Shown in pieces: positions 11,148 through 23,865 of a stretch of 64,000 nucleotides of DNA; positions within the stretch are counted from its first letter, which is position 1; each line of letters opens with the position of its first letter. Origin of the DNA: Angiostrongylus vasorum (lineage: Eukaryota > Nematoda > Chromadorea > Rhabditida > Metastrongylidae); assembly GCA_018806985.1 (NCBI GenBank), contig JADANN010000311.1, positions 1,178,001-1,242,000 of the forward strand. Direction: 5' to 3'. Below the pieces are notes generated by a model, which searched no databases, was not told the origin of the DNA, and saw only the letters and a program-made list of their open reading frames with translations. Made by a program: the position numbers and the translations under genes.

Positions 11148-11264
11148 AATTACAAATAACAAAAAAATATTCCGTGGGTACTTTCTATTCTCCATGTTTC
11201 GCAAAGTAGCTATATTTGCTGGCCACAACATTTGTCTTTGCACTGCTTCGTCATCTACTGAATC

Positions 11265-11267
<3 letters not shown>

Positions 11268-11310
<43 letters not shown>

Positions 11311-11456
11311 GTATATATATATACATATATATATATATATACATACATATATATCCATATAAGAAGATGCGTGCTTGTGTTCGTCGACGTGTCATAGTGC
11401 CGGTCTGTCAGTACCTATATATATGCATATATATATATATATATATATATATGTAT
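11268..11456. repeat. Two (TA)n microsatellite tracts
   Basis: TA-rich tracts at about 11268-11355 and 11417-11453, separated by about 60 bp of other sequence. Confidence 0.95.
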
Positions 11457-11479
11457 AGACATTATAGATGTATATGTAG

Positions 11480-12215
11480 GTGCGAAAGCGAAAAATTGAA
11501 CTTTATGGCTCTCTGATTGCAGACGCCACCTCGTACGTATACCTTGGCTGATCAATGAACACGGAAAACGACGTGAAGGAGGAAATGGATAGAAGATTGA
11601 GAGCAGCTTGGGCCGAAATCGAGCCTCTCAAAGAATCTGTCAAAAAAAAGAGAAGGACCTGGAAATCCACGCTCACCTCTTCGATTCAGCGGTTCTCCCA
11701 GCGCTCTGTTATGCTGCAGAAACGTGGGCTGATACTTCAACCACGTCAGGAATACTTCGCACCACTCACAGAGCGCTTGAGCGATGTGTTCTGAAATATA
11801 ACCGGCACTCTCGATATCTAGTCGGAATGCGAAGCTCTGATCTTCGAAATCTGTCACATCTTCGAGATCTAGGCGGACATACATCGATAGCGAAACCTAG
11901 ATGGGTCGATCACATAATGAGAAGAACAGACGACAGATGGACGAAAAGGACTGGTAGAGTAGACCCAACGAGAATTCAAGCGCTTTCTAGGACGGCCACC
12001 TACACGTTGGGCGGACGTGTTCGTAAGCAAAGCTAATCAGGTGTACCCGCAGCTTGAGTTATTTTGCAGATCGCAGTCTGAGACTTGCACGCGCCACCAT
12101 GCTCGAATAAAACCATCCCCATGGACAAGGAGTGCGAGGCCAAGAAGCTAATGGCAAATGTGCTGGAGTCCGCACAACTCGTGAAGACGGAGCATCCAAG
12201 TATCTAAGTAAGTAG
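11480..12215 (+). pseudogene. RTE-B retrotransposon, 3' part of the ORF and 3' tail
   Basis: Two frames joined by a frameshift near 11650 read as the C-terminal region of an RTE polyprotein: MNTENDVKEEMDRRLRAAWA, then LFDSAVLPALCYAAETWA, RALERCVLKYNRHSRYLVG, KPRWVDHIMRRTDDRWTKR and WIRG-like remnants. The N-terminal endonuclease and the RT catalytic core are absent. The element ends in TCCAAGTATCTAAGTAAGTA near 12198-12217, a short tandem tail typical of RTE. The last 45 bp before the tail closely match the 3' end of the NA-RTE repeats. The protein is clearly diverged from the RTE-A copies. Confidence 0.75.
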
Positions 12216-12305
12216 ATATATAGGTGTGTGTGGGTGTGGTATGTGTGTGGGTGGGTGGGGGGCTTTGTTTTGCGTTTCTCCAAGTTAGTTTTGTACCTGA
12301 GTACC

Positions 12306-12477
12306 TAACGGCACCTTCAGCAATCACACGTCAACAGAAATGATCTGGAGCGCGCAAATCGGCATCGATCCCAGTTAAGCTGAGGCTGTAGCCTCTGGAA
12401 AGGGTAATCACGAGTTCGAAGCTGGCCTGGATTTCAAAGCTTTGCAAATATCTCAGCATGATAACAATGCATCCGTT
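12306..12477 (+). repeat. SINE-D, plus-oriented fragment
   Basis: Contains AGCAATCACACGTCAACAG, CCCAGTTAAGCTGAGGCTG, GGAAAGGGTAATCACGAGTT and TTTGCAAATATCTCAGCAT, landmarks shared with SINE-D, in a rearranged shorter form. Confidence 0.55.
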
Positions 12478-12504
12478 GAAACGTAAGTTTTTGTGCAACA
12501 TATG

Positions 12505-12722
12505 CACGGGGGCGCGCGCGGTGCAGTGGTAAGAGGTGCCCTGCAACATGCACGTGGAATCGATCCCAACGTCCGTGACCCACCAAGCCTTCCATCCTTC
12601 CGCTGTCGGCAAATTGGTACCAGACTTGTCTGGATGGATAGCAGCACTGGCTCGACACATCGGCAGGCTACCGCGAGTCATTGTAAAGGCCATATATGCA
12701 TTCAATCACCCCAATAAATGTG
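12505..12722 (+). repeat. SINE-E copy
   Basis: tRNA-like head (GGTGCAGTGGTAAGAGGTGC; GTGGAATCGATCCC) followed by CCAAGCCTTCCATCC, GGCAAATTGGTACCAGAC, GGCTCGACACATCGG and CATATATGCATTCAATCAC. The final CAACGCCGAGAGC block is missing. Confidence 0.75.
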
Positions 12723-12729
12723 ACAGGTT

Positions 12730-14312
12730 TCGAAATACGAGACAGACACACCTCTCAGACAGGCGAATCAGAACTTGTCGTTGAATCTTTTCTGTTGCTA
12801 ATTGTATTGTGCTGGCCATCTCTCCCCCTAACTCTTTAATCAGATAATATAACTGGGTCAGTTTCATCTTCAGGAGGTGTCACTTTCGCTTATTGAATTG
12901 CTTGAGCCAGCTATCTCGTGGTATGATTTGGCGTTGCTTTTTGCTTCAAATATATAAATCGAAGCCGAAGCGCCAGTCATTACTTTTTACACTTTTAATT
13001 CCGTTTCCTTATGTCCATCACCCACAACGGTGTTCGAATCTATGCATGGTGCATCGCTCCTGCTTGAGGGGTTTTTTTCTCCATAATGAATATCGTTGAA
13101 TACTGATCCAATCGGTTATCCCTGGGGTCCTGGAACGCCCGTGATAGTGCGTCCCCATGTGAATTGGGTGGAGTGAATTGGTCACAAGAACTACAAGACG
13201 ATTTCTCGACCCCGGAGAGATGAAGAGCTTGGTGAGATCAGTACTGCGTCCAACAACCAGAGTGCGCGTTATGAACAGTATCACTGGCTCTGCGCTATCC
13301 TCTGAACATTGTTTTTTCTCAAATGTTTTTTTTTCAAACGTTCATGTCAAAGTCATTGTGACAGCGAGTAATTCGCAATTAGATATGTTCTCATTTTAGT
13401 CATGTGGGTTCGTTGTTTTAGTAAACAATGAGATCAATTTTAGCAAAGCTCTTATTGGAAAGTGCTAGGTTTGCCAAAGTTGTCTTTCAGGCAATGTCAC
13501 TTGAAGCGTTCACGAATAAACCTTGACTTTGTTCCATTTCAATAGTGAAACCGTATTATAGTGTCGTTTTTTTTATCATTCAGAAGGTTCTGTAACCTTC
13601 AAAAGAAGTCTGTCAAATAACTCACAGCTTTCTTTAAGAATCCGGCAACGATTTCTAGCTGTGTTGTAAATGGCTCAGAACTACTCATGCATACTTCATT
13701 TCTATGTTTATCTTCCATAGACTACTGTGTAACAGTTCCACATGGATGACGAGAGTTTCAGCTGCATTTGTGAAGTATATCCTAATTCTACCTACCAAAA
13801 AGTGAAATTACTACTTGATTAGCTCTGACAGTAGATATTTTCTACAAATACGCTCCTCAAGGACGACTCCTTCACGTCTCATAAAATCTCGCATTGTTGT
13901 GAAGGAAGTGGTTCATCTGCTACATAAAATGGGTGCTCTTGTTGTATGCCATTTTTCGGTAGGCAGTAGGGAATTCAAGGACGCCATAATTATGTAGACG
14001 ACCATGTTTTGTACAGCGTTGAGAGATACGTGTGCGGTTTACAAGTCTCCGTTGAAAGCATGAATTTCGATTTCATCATGCCTGCCTTAAAGTTGAACAC
14101 CTTAAGTCACGTTTTTAAACGATACGTCTTTTCAGATTGTCATACGCACTATCATGATGCTGCGTTATTCTCACGAAGAGCTTTTTATTTGTCCTCTCCA
14201 CCTGATTCAAGTTCACTTGTACCTAGTAGTTCTTACCGGACAAGGCCACATAAGATTTGTTATCTAGAGAGCCCTTTTCTTAGACATTCTTTCATTCCAT
14301 TTACGCTGAATC
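12730..14312. other. No confident gene; one degraded SINE-E fragment
   Basis: About 13150-13235, on the minus strand, resembles the SINE-E body (CTCGACCCCGGAGAGATG, AGAGCTTGGTGAGATC). Small open frames near 13815-14317 have no motif I recognise. Otherwise nothing. Confidence 0.35.
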
Positions 14313-14316
14313 CTTA

Positions 14317-14671
14317 ACCTCCCAACAGTTTACCGCCTCATCGTGGCTGGGAGGTGTGGGGGGATTCATCTTCCTGGCATGGTCTCCCAAGCTGAGAAGG
14401 AGTTCGGCTCCATCAAGAAACGTAGCTTAGAGTATACCAATACCAGGATTCACCACCGCAGTGGTATGAAAGTCGCATGCTGGCAAATTTCCTTTGGGCC
14501 ACAAAGGCTGCGATTACCTGTTTTGGTGAAGACCTGAGACGGCGTTTGAGCAGGCCGACCTCTGAACTCCAGGGAGCCACAAGCTTAGCTAGCAAATCAC
14601 CGAAAACTGGAGATTATGATGGTGCCTGCACAGGCTGTGAGAACGGGCCATTCAGGTATCAAGTAAGTAAG
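14317..14671 (+). mobile_element. NA-RTE copy 2
   Basis: CTCCCAACAGTTTACCGCC at the 5' end with a short deletion after GGCTGGGAGGTGT. GGTCTCCCAAGCTGAGAAGG, TACCAATACCAGGATTCACC, GACTTCTGAACTCCAGGGAG-like sequence and the tail CAGGTATCAAGTAAGTAAG follow. The tail is well preserved. Confidence 0.8.
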
Positions 14672-14679
14672 AAACCTTA

Positions 14680-17600
14680 AAGCATGTTGGATAGAGTAAA
14701 GCAAAATCCATAAAAAAATTTCAGTGGCGGTTTAATTGTCAACTTTTCGTTCGAGGCAGTATTTGCGATGTTTCAAGCGATGTCTATAGATGACATTTTT
14801 CGAGGACGTTCTCCTGAATATCGTGCGAACCCAACACCATTTCCAATGACAGTGGAATAAAGTGTGGTTTAGTGATGGTACATATACAAGATTTCCAAGA
14901 ACCTGATTGTCGACGACGACACCTATGTTGTCGACATCAGCAGCTATGAGATGACGGCTCGACGAGAAACGTCACCGTTGCCGTCAATATGTTACAATTT
15001 ACTTGAAGGAGACACTTGTATGATTGTTTCAGATGCTCAGAAACTACAAAAACGTTCTTTATCATGCAGTATAAAATAATACAGTAATCGTTTGTATCGC
15101 ATCAACTGTGCGGTGGATTCGTTAGGAACTAAACAATGCATGTGAAATGGGATCTCGATGAATCATAAAATCAGCTTCGGTATTAGACAATAGTGTTAAA
15201 CTGACGGGTTTCCCAGCAGAGAAACGGCGAGCTTATGATATTGCATGAGACCTTATGCTTTATGCCGCAAGCGACAGCGACATTCTTCTCATGTTTTCGA
15301 TGTTTATATTCAGCACAGTTCGGAGATGGAGCAGATTTCAGCTGTTAAGACTAAATTTGTTTAAAAAATGAGTACGAATGATATTTTTGTTTTCGCGTGC
15401 GGCAATCCCCTTGTAGCTCTCAGCATAGGCCGAGAATTTGGAAGAGGTTAAACCCTAAACGAAAACAACTACGTATTTGCTCTGTAAGGGTAGATTCATG
15501 CTTGTATTACTGAGGCCATTTGGTAAGAGGATCAAGATCGTTCGCAGCAAATAAGCGTCATGTGTACTCTATTGGAGCCAATAAACCGCCTTTGAGAATA
15601 CTGCAACCTCCACGTTATTAGAACCAGGCGATCTAGTTGCTCGTTTCCTGAACAACAGTGAAAATGAAGAACATCATGCGAAAACTGCGATGCAGATGTT
15701 TTAACAAGTGGAGCGAGCGACTTCGGAAAGGAAAAGTTTATGATATATATTAGCTGTAATTATTACCTTTGCGGCTGTCTCCAATTGAGTTGTAATGTGC
15801 TCCTAATCAGGAAAAGAGTTGTGGTCAAGTGCGTCGATTTAGAAGACAAAGTTCTTCCGATGTGTATTCCAGAAATGGAAAGCAATAGGACAGCCTTTAT
15901 AAAATGATGTTAGTTTTGGAGTCTACTCTTATTTCGTCATTTGATTGCTCTTGAAATTGAGCCTAGATTAACGAACGATCCCATAGCTAGAGCCCTAACG
16001 TGCTCTCCTAGCTTTCATTACTTCTATTGAATCATTCAGTTCATTTAGTATCTGACAATGAAAATCGGAGTGAGTTTATGTTTATTTTGAGCTGACATGA
16101 CGTCTTTAGTACGAAAAATGTTTCCACAACGATCACGTCGTATGGAGCTTATCCTCTTTCGAGTGCTAAGAAACAACGTACTTTGTCACCGGTGTGATTT
16201 ATCGTATTGCATGTTTGAAACAATCTTTGACCGTTACCCTACTAATTTTTCACTGATGCTTTGTAAACAGTTCTCGACAATGCCTATTTTACCACCTAAA
16301 CCTTCATTACCTATCAAATTGCTCTTTCACAAAGATCAGCGGGTTTGCCTGCGGCTATCGAGATCGGATCAAGTGCTATTCCATTGGCATGGCAAGAAAA
16401 CTCATAATCTTCAACCAAAATCAGTTGTTCCTTCCTTCTTCCTTGTGTTATTGTGGGCACCGCATGGCTTGATCGCCAAGTTTACCTGCGGAATGAGTGG
16501 GTAATATTGATATATTCACTACATCGACCCGTTCTGAAAGGATTTCCGAGACTTAGAGCTTTCATTATTTGTTTGTCTTGTAATCACAGAAGTGATCATT
16601 TGCTGTAAGAAGTTGGTTGGAGCACGTGGAATGTTTTTCCTCTCATTGAATTGTTGAAATAATTGCTTGTCTAGAGTAGTTTTTTTTTCACGGATCGCGG
16701 TTTAACACTACTACAACGATACCAGGTGATCGTCACAGAGAGTAGCTGGCTCATGTGAGTTGGTTTCCTTTGAGAAAACCACTTCAGACACATATTGCAC
16801 ACTGACCACCTTATTCTCGGTCTTATCAACCAAATTTAAGAGAAGAATATGTGAAGACTCTGAAATATCCGAACAGTACAAGAATATTTCACAAATTGCA
16901 ACATTAACAAATAATCAGTCCTCGCATGTAACCAACATCACGAGGTCATACGGCTCTCAACTCTGGAAACACTATTCGTTAAACCGGAAAAGTACGTTGA
17001 AAAAACAAAAAAACTGGTGACAAATTAACAAAAAGTTGAAAGATCGGATAAGAAGTAACGCAGTGTGCTTACTGCAAAGTCAGCAACGTCTTCACTAAAC
17101 TCAGGCTAAGCTTTTTTCTCGCAAATGTCCTCAGAATCCTCACCTTCACTAGTCTTCATCGAAAACTGTGTCGACCTCTTAAATTCTAGCCATACTTGAA
17201 ACTCACGGAATTGACTAGTTGACCAAATCATAACGATAAACAGTAATATCAGGATCTTAAAAGCTTGTAACCTGTCATTATGAAAGCATGGAACTCACAG
17301 AGAACCAACTGTTTCCAACAAGGATACTAGAAATAGGTAAAACGTCCCAACGATGACCACTAATAATTACATTGTTATATTCATGAATTTGCATGCCGTA
17401 GATAAAAAAATGTTCATTGTGGTTATGGTTTCTTCACTTTCGCATTGCCCTAAGTGCAGTGACTCAATTCAAGTGTCCACAATTTTCTTTATAACGAACA
17501 TTTCATTACAAAGAAAAAAGAAACAGTTTTCATAGAGAAATTACTGGCATCAGAAACCTCAACCATAGTTAGTCTAATTTTAAGACGACTGCTTCCAAGT

Positions 17601-18112
17601 TGTCTTCGCCACCTGCAAAATACGAAACTCGTACCTTTTCGCTGACAACGTCCACAAATACATGCATTGGTATGCGTGAACAAACGTCTGGAAAAGTCAC
17701 CAAGATGAAGACGAACAATCAGCAGACTAGTGCCTTGCAAGCCGAATACGCCTTTCGTGGTGCAGAGTTAATGCAAAAATCCGGAGCACACTGTGGACAA
17801 TGATCTCGAACTATTGCAGCGATGAAGAAGGCGAATGGGACGAGACGTTAGCCACAACAAACATTTCATATTTAGCTCACGTTTCCTCATAAGTGGAAAA
17901 AATATTGCTTGCTCGTGTCCAAAATAAAAAACGAAGTTCTCTTCTCGAAGAAAAAAATGACTGAGAGAAAGACAAAGCGAAAGCCTGGGTGGGTGCAGCG
18001 GGTAGCACACGACCCGAAGAAAAGGATAATTACGGTTTCGAACCTGGCGTGGGGTAAGAGTTTTACAAATGTCTCCGCACCATTGTGGCTGCATTTCACA
18101 TAATACCTTGCA
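14680..18112. other. 3.4-kb interval with no identified gene
   Basis: The longest repeat-free stretch of the window. A 135-codon open frame at 16097-16504 and an 86-codon frame at 16760-17020 have no recognisable domain. They could be chance frames or unspotted exons. None of the window's repeat families appear. Confidence 0.4.
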
Positions 18113-18116
18113 ATGG

Positions 18117-21100
18117 GTAACGGACTTCCCTCATATAAGGGATCCCGATAGCCGGTGTGTCGCGAGGCTATGTGGCGCGTCCCCAGGTGGCGGATAGGGG
18201 GGTTAATCGCTGACGAAATGCGATCTTTGCTGCCCTGAGACGCAGGTAGATCCAGGGGATGGGCTCCCTGTTTCTGCTGCGCCGATTTGGCACATACTTT
18301 CCGTATTTGCTAGGCGTATTCACGCATGCGTGTGTGGGTGCGTTCTCGCTTATGCGGATTGCATTCTACGAGAAAATTCGGCCAAAAGCCTGCAATCAAG
18401 TGAGAGGGAAGTATATAGAAGGCGGTAAGGAGTCGCCTTTAATGGCAAGCTACCAGTGAGTATACCCAGCTTCAGAGCCCAACAAGCTATAAATGGGTAT
18501 AAAAAATGCTAAACACAGTAAAAAAAAGGGCTTTATTCCCTGACCCCGAAAAAGCCCCCAATTTCGCAGCGTTGGGTAGGGCGAGTACGGAGAGGCTGCT
18601 AAAATCTCAGGGCCAATGGAAGCTGCCTGGATTGCAAAGAACTAAGGTGACGATCTGTACCTACCACGCACGTACACTTGCATCCGAGCCCTCGATAGAA
18701 GAATTGCACATGCAAGCAAGAAGGATAAGGCACGACGTCACTGGCCAGGTCGAGACAAGACGATGCCTCCCATTCAACGCGACAGTAGAGGAGTCGGCTA
18801 CGTCGGCGTTCTCGTCAACACGAGTTTGTCTATGAACATTGATTCATTCGAACAGCTCAGAACTCGAATCGGACGTTTACGATTAAAAAAGATGTCGATC
18901 AATTCCGGCTTTGACAGTCTTCGCCGTTACGCGTTTATGACGAAGAAGAAGTCGAAGCGTTCTATACGGACTTCGGAAAGTTCTACGGAGAAGACCATAC
19001 ATTCTTCAAGGTCATCACTGGAGATGTTAGCGCTGAGAATGGACCCAGAAAAAACGTCTGAAGAAAAGCCGTATTGGGACCAACGGATTAGAATGGAACG
19101 AAAGGGGATGAGCTGCTGTCTGAGTTTATCATGACAATCAAGACCATCCGTGGCAACTCGCAATTCCATATGCCCCACCCTCAACGCTGGACGTGGGAGT
19201 CTCCCAATGGAGAGAACCATAACGAAGTAGACCACATCAAAGTAGACAGAAGGCTTTGCCTGACCAATGTCGCTGTTGTCCCAAAATTCTACACGGAATC
19301 AGACAATCGCCTCCTTCGTGCAAGATTCTATTTATCGTGGAAACAGGAAAAAAAAGCCGCTAAATTCAAAAACCGAAGTCCAAGAACAATCGTAAACTGG
19401 GACTTATTCAACTGATTAGTCGGCTGATGGGAAGATGCTGTTGTCGATACCATCGACGAGGAGTACGATCGGTTCACCAAACATCTTCGCGTTAGCGCTA
19501 TGAAAGCTGGGAGTTCGAAAGTCACCAAGAGACGTCTGTCTCCAGAAATATTCGAGCCGATACGCCAGCGTTGAATCGCATGAGTTGCACGCAACCGCGA
19601 ACTAACTTCCGAACTTGCAAAACAATGCAGACAGGCGATAAGAAAAGATCTTAAAGAGAAGAGCAGCAGTAATGGTCGAAACTGCAGAGCGTAGGAAAAG
19701 CATTCGCAAAGCCCATCGAAGCTTCGCCAATTACATGACCAAGATGATTGCACTCCGACGCCGAGACGGAACAGTTACAGCGTCCAGAAAGGCAACGGAG
19801 AAAATCATTCACGAATACCACTCAGATGTCTTCGATAGCCACGTCTACCTTCCGTCATATGGAATAGAGGAGGATGGATATGTCGTGCCACCGGTTCTCC
19901 CTTCTGAAATCCGACATGCCATTTCATCAGTGAAAAATCGAACAGCCACAGGTCCGCAGGTCCGGAGAAGATAAGATCAAAACACCTGACGAACCTTTTG
20001 CCAGTCCTCGTAAACAACTGCTTCGGCTCTTCACACGTTACCTGTCTGAATGCAAGGGCTTTACTAAGTCGAAGACCAGTAAGACCGTGTTATTGTTCAA
20101 TAAGAGTGACCTACACATTAACGGCAACTATCGCGCAATCTCCTTGCTGTGTCGTCTAGAAACTTTTTCACTCCAGTCATCCTAAGTAGGATTGACAGAA
20201 CACTGGACTAAGGACAGCCATGTGAGCAAGCAGGGTTTCGAAAAGGATTTAGTTAGTACGATGGACCACATCCACACGATAACAAGGCTCATTGAAGTAT
20301 CGCGAGAGTACAAAAGACCGCTCAGTCTCACTTTCATCGATTTAAAGAGGGCCTTTGACTCAACTGTGATAGAAGCAGTCATGGAAGCTCTTGGTAGTCA
20401 AAGAGTCCCTACTCAATACATAAAGATTCTTTGTGAGCTGTACAAAAATTTGACAAACAAGTTATCACCATTCTACAATGAACATTGACGTCAAAAGAGG
20501 GGGTTAGGCAAGGCGATACCATCTCGCCAATTCACCGCCACCCTCGAGAACATCACTGGAATGTTATAATATGGGAATGAAAATCGATGGTCGGCAGTTA
20601 CATCATCTTCGCTTTGCTGATGACATCGTCCTTGTAACACAAAACATTAACCAGGCGGAACGTATGCTTGCCGACTTCGATAAAGCCTGTGGAAAGATTG
20701 GTCTTCGACTAAATCTCACAGAAGCGATGTTATGAGGAACGGATTAGTTTCATATGCCCCATACACGCTGAACGGAACGAATATCTCCGAATGCTCCAGT
20801 TATGTATATCTAAGTCGGGAAATCAATATGATGATCGACTTATCTCCAGAGTTGAGCAGAAGGAAACGAGCGGCTTGAGGAGCTTCCAGGAGCACCGAGG
20901 GGTGTAGTGAAGAGAACAAAGAACACCCAACTCCGTGCCCACCTTTTTCGACTCGACGGTATTTCCTGCGCTAACGTATGTGTCAGAAACCTGTTCGTTG
21001 CGTAAACAGGACGAATAATCAATCACTCAGCGTTATTGAACGCTCAGTCGAAAGGACGATGCTAAGAGTATCCCGTTTCACACAAGTAAGAGAAGGGATC

Positions 21101-21300
21101 AGAAGCTCCGACTTGCGTCAACGATCAAAAACCAAAGATGCCGTTCTGTACGGCAAAGGGTCGAAGATAAGGTGGTCGGACACCTAATGCGTATGAATGA
21201 CAACTGGTGGAGTAGACCCGTTAGTGACTACATTCCTCGGGATGTTACATGCACTGCAGGAAGACCACCGACACGGGACTACAGGTGACAGAGGTGAATA
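18117..21300 (+). pseudogene. RTE-A copy 4, the most complete copy
   Basis: Leader from about 18117 (GGCTATGTGGCGCGTCC, GGTGGCGGATAGGG), then the polyprotein with frameshifts. Endonuclease 18500-19330: TKVTICTYHARTLASEPSIE, ETRRCLPFNA, VGYVGVLVNTSLSMN, NSQFHMPHPQRWTWESPNG and DHIKVDRR. Linker 19330-19970. Reverse transcriptase: NYRAISLL-type residues near 20130, DHIHTITRLIEVSREYKRPL near 20262-20320, TFIDLKRAFDSTVIEAVMEA near 20333-20390, HHLRFADDIVLVT near 20601-20637 with the FADD catalytic aspartates intact. C-terminal domain 20660-21300. Several stops and frameshifts separate these blocks. As the best-preserved copy it served as the local reference for the other RTE-A fragments. Confidence 0.85.
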
Positions 21301-21639
21301 TTGCGCAATGATTTGGTCTTTAACGTCATCCATTATCAGTCAGTGAACTAATCGAAAAGTTCAATGCAGTCCCGAGAGGAATGCTGAAGGCAAGGCAGTG
21401 AACCGTACTCCGCTCAACAAAGACTGGCCACTGGCTGGGGTAAAGACCAGGAGTTGTTATATATATAGCATAGCCATGCTGCTATTTGATGCAAACCCAC
21501 CGTTCAGTAGACTTCTATTACACAGTCGCAATTCACGAACTCTACCACTTCCATGAGGGAATGGACCTGCCAACTAAGTATTCTTAATATTATTGCGTGA
21601 TACCTTGATTTAGCTGACTGGTAATGAGGTGAGAAGCAT

Positions 21640-21850
21640 CTCACATCATTCGCATTTTCCTAGAGATCCAAAGAGAAGATTTATGTAAGTTTTGTCTGCC
21701 GAAATTGTAAACGTGTTTCTCTGAATAGATTGCATCTCAGTTTGACCTTTTAAGGCTTTGAGAAGGCGATACCTATGAATCGTCAGCTTTTGTGAAGTAG
21801 TAAGTGCTATAACAGCGACCTCGTGTTTGCTCATAAAGAAAAACCGTGAA
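21640..21850 (+). mobile_element. Decayed hammerhead-bearing retroelement fragment
   Basis: Shares TTTGACCTTT, a ribozyme-like segment (21753-21792) and CCTCGTGTTTGCT with the insertion at 23.0-23.5 kb, in the same order and spacing. Ends are not clear. Confidence 0.45.
21753..21792 (+). ncRNA. Hammerhead ribozyme remnant
   Basis: Corresponds to the intact motif at 23372-23412 but the core CTGANGA is now TTGAGAA, stem II is broken and GAAA has become GAAT; GTCAGCTTTT remains. Predicted inactive. Confidence 0.4.
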
Positions 21851-21864
21851 CTGTATGCACTTTG

Positions 21865-22130
21865 TTAGCTTTTTATTCACTACCTAGTACACTTTTTTAC
21901 GGTAGGATAATATGTAAATACAACGACAATGATGCTGAGATATTTGCAAAACCCCGGACCGCAGGTGTTTGCGATGGGGATCGAACCCGCTACTACCCTT
22001 TCCGTGGATCCACTTGGTGTGTTGCTGAACGTGTTAGCCCCCTGGAAAGGGTAATAGCGTGTTCGGTCCCCACCGCGGTCACCTGCGGTTCGGAGTTCTG
22101 CGAATATCTCAGCATCATTGTGGTGTACGC
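21865..22130. repeat. SINE-D foldback pair
   Basis: Minus-oriented arm (AATGATGCTGAGATATTTGC, GGGGATCGAACCCGCTACTA) followed by a plus-oriented arm (GGAAAGGGTAATAGCGTGTT, CGGTCCCCACCGCGG, ATATCTCAGCATCATTGT). The arms are an inverted repeat of roughly 80-90 bp with a short spacer. GGGTTCGATCCCC on the complement of the first arm is a good tRNA B-box. Confidence 0.7.
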
Positions 22131-22139
22131 ACTTTATTG

Positions 22140-22765
22140 CAAACTATATGGCTAAATAGTCTGCAAAGTTACTGTCGGTCAGCATTAGCTATTAGGCTTG
22201 TCTTTCCGCCCAGTACCCGCAATTTCCGATGGTTGCGTGAGCACAGCCGCACCGGGGTTTCCGGTGAGGCGATATGCGTGGTCGCCAGACAGTTACGGGT
22301 GAGTTTGCTGGGCGAACAGTTTTCGGTGCTGATCGTAGGTAATTGAACGAATTAACGACAAATTTTTCGCTTACTCTGAACTTGGTCATTTTCCGTGCGT
22401 TAGACTCCATAGCATACCTTTGTTTCCATTTTACCTTATTCATAATGATAGATGTTCGTTCATTAACGTCGAATCTTTTGTTACTCCTTAAGATTGAGTG
22501 ATTATCGTTATTATGGCTAATTTAAAATGATGTACTTCCGAGATTGTGATCTAGAACGGTGTCAAATTATTGATCGCAATTGACAGAGCATAAGGAAAGC
22601 ACCTTAATAACTCTCCAACTGCAGACTTGTCAAGTCTTATCTTACTACAATTCTGAAAAAAATTCGTACGAAGCATGGAATACGCTATAATATCTATATC
22701 TCCTCATCTAGACAAAGGCGGTTTCTTGATCACTGGAGTAATTTGAGAGTTCAAGGTGTTATAGA
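22140..22765. other. No recognisable gene
   Basis: No repeat landmark or convincing coding signal seen. Confidence 0.45.
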
Positions 22766-23023
22766 TATATACTTGGATACCTGGACACTTGGACTGCATG
22801 TCTCCACTGGCTGTGCGGGCCCGGCATAATTTCCACTATTCGGAGTTGCTGGATTAGCCATTGTGTTTCCCTGGAGTTCCGGGGACATCCCAGCCAGAGT
22901 CTGCCCCAGGTCATCAACACCACAGACAATAGCTGCCCTTGTGGGCCACAGGGAGATTTGCCACCATGCGACTAGTTTGATACCAGGACGGTGGTGTATT
23001 CTGGTATTGGTTCACTATTAGTA

Positions 23024-23514
23024 CGGGTTACGATCCTAGCGCAGGAATCGAGAACACAAGCGCGCAAAATTCTCGAGGCATTCTGAATCAATTCCAAGAA
23101 TCCGAAAATGAACCGCAAGGAGGAATGCCTCATTATCACGCGTGATATTGGGCAGTATATAAGCCTGTTATTCTGATGAGATGGGTACATTACGATTCCA
23201 TGTGAACTCTGTGCGGTTGGTCTCCACGTGAAACGTTTAGTGGAAGACTCATAGAAAGCGGTGAGTGTACAAAGGCTCTGTGTTCAATGTGACTGAAATT
23301 TTGGTTCAACATTTTCTTTGGTTGGTTATGGAGGCGTTTGACCGTGTAGATGGCAGTCAACTTGACCTTTCCAGGTTCTGAGGAAGGCGAAATCCGCCGA
23401 AACGTCAGCTTGCACGTAAATAAAGAAATAAAATAACACCTCGTGTTTGCTAAACAAAAGCAGAAAGAATTGTTCAATCAATGCCGAGGTTAATAGAGAG
23501 TCGGACGTGGGAGT
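23024..23514 (+). mobile_element. Hammerhead-bearing retroelement, about 490 bp, with 8-bp target duplication
   Basis: Inserted in an NA-RTE copy between duplicated ACTATTAG octamers (about 23016-23023 and 23515-23522, boundaries approximate). Layout on the plus strand: 5' part, a TATA-like GTATATAAG near 23154, an intact hammerhead at 23372-23412, CCTCGTGTTTGCT, and near the end GCCGAGGTTAA. The same terminal block, as ACCGAGGTTAA, occurs in the 31.8- and 40.4-kb elements. No coding capacity. Consistent with a PLE terminal repeat or a retrozyme; which of the two cannot be told from one copy. Confidence 0.6.
23372..23412 (+). ncRNA. Minimal hammerhead ribozyme, apparently intact
   Basis: Stem I strand CAGGTT, core CTGAGGA, A, stem II GGCG/CGCC with loop AAATC, then GAAACGTC, then stem I strand AGCTTG. 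CAGGUU pairs with AGCUUG over six positions (two wobbles). Stem III is only the palindrome ACGU with no loop, so cleavage would require two RNA copies pairing, as known for the minimal hammerheads of Penelope-like elements. The predicted cut follows GUC. Confidence 0.75.
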
Positions 23515-23865
23515 TACTATTAGCTGGCTTCCTGATGTGAACGCTGGAGTTCTCAGCTTTGCGGCCCTGCTGGGGTGATCCTCCTACTATACATCGCAGC
23601 CCGACACCTAGGAACGCCTCCAAACCACGATAAAGCGGTAAACAACATTTGGGAGGAACCTTTATTGCAGCATAGCAGTGCGTTCCGTAATTAGTAAAGT
23701 AAAAATCAGAGTTTCATCGTCGTATAACAAGAAGACTTTTATAAAGCACGCAAAAATTTGTAGGTTTTAATTGTTCCTAACCAGTGAAATTCACCATAAG
23801 CCGAGATATGTTGATTTAAAGTTGAAAAAGGGGCCTTTATTTTTACGTTGTATGAGTATCACAAC

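Larger units (their letters stand above)
22770..23672 (-). mobile_element. NA-RTE copy 3, split by an insertion
   Basis: The 3' part (22770-23023) carries GTGCGGGCCCGGCATAAT and ACCAGGACGGTGGTG; the 5' part (23515-23672) carries AGCTGGCTTCCTGATG, TACATCGCAGCCCGACACC and GGTAAACAACATTTGGGAGG. The expected continuous stretch TTGGTT-ACTNTTAG-CTGG is cut after ACTATTAG, which is repeated at the far side of the insertion. Confidence 0.8.

Noticed and set aside
16097..16504. Gene from the 135-codon open frame
   Set aside because: No recognised domain, no splice context, and leucine/cysteine-rich composition expected by chance in this base composition.
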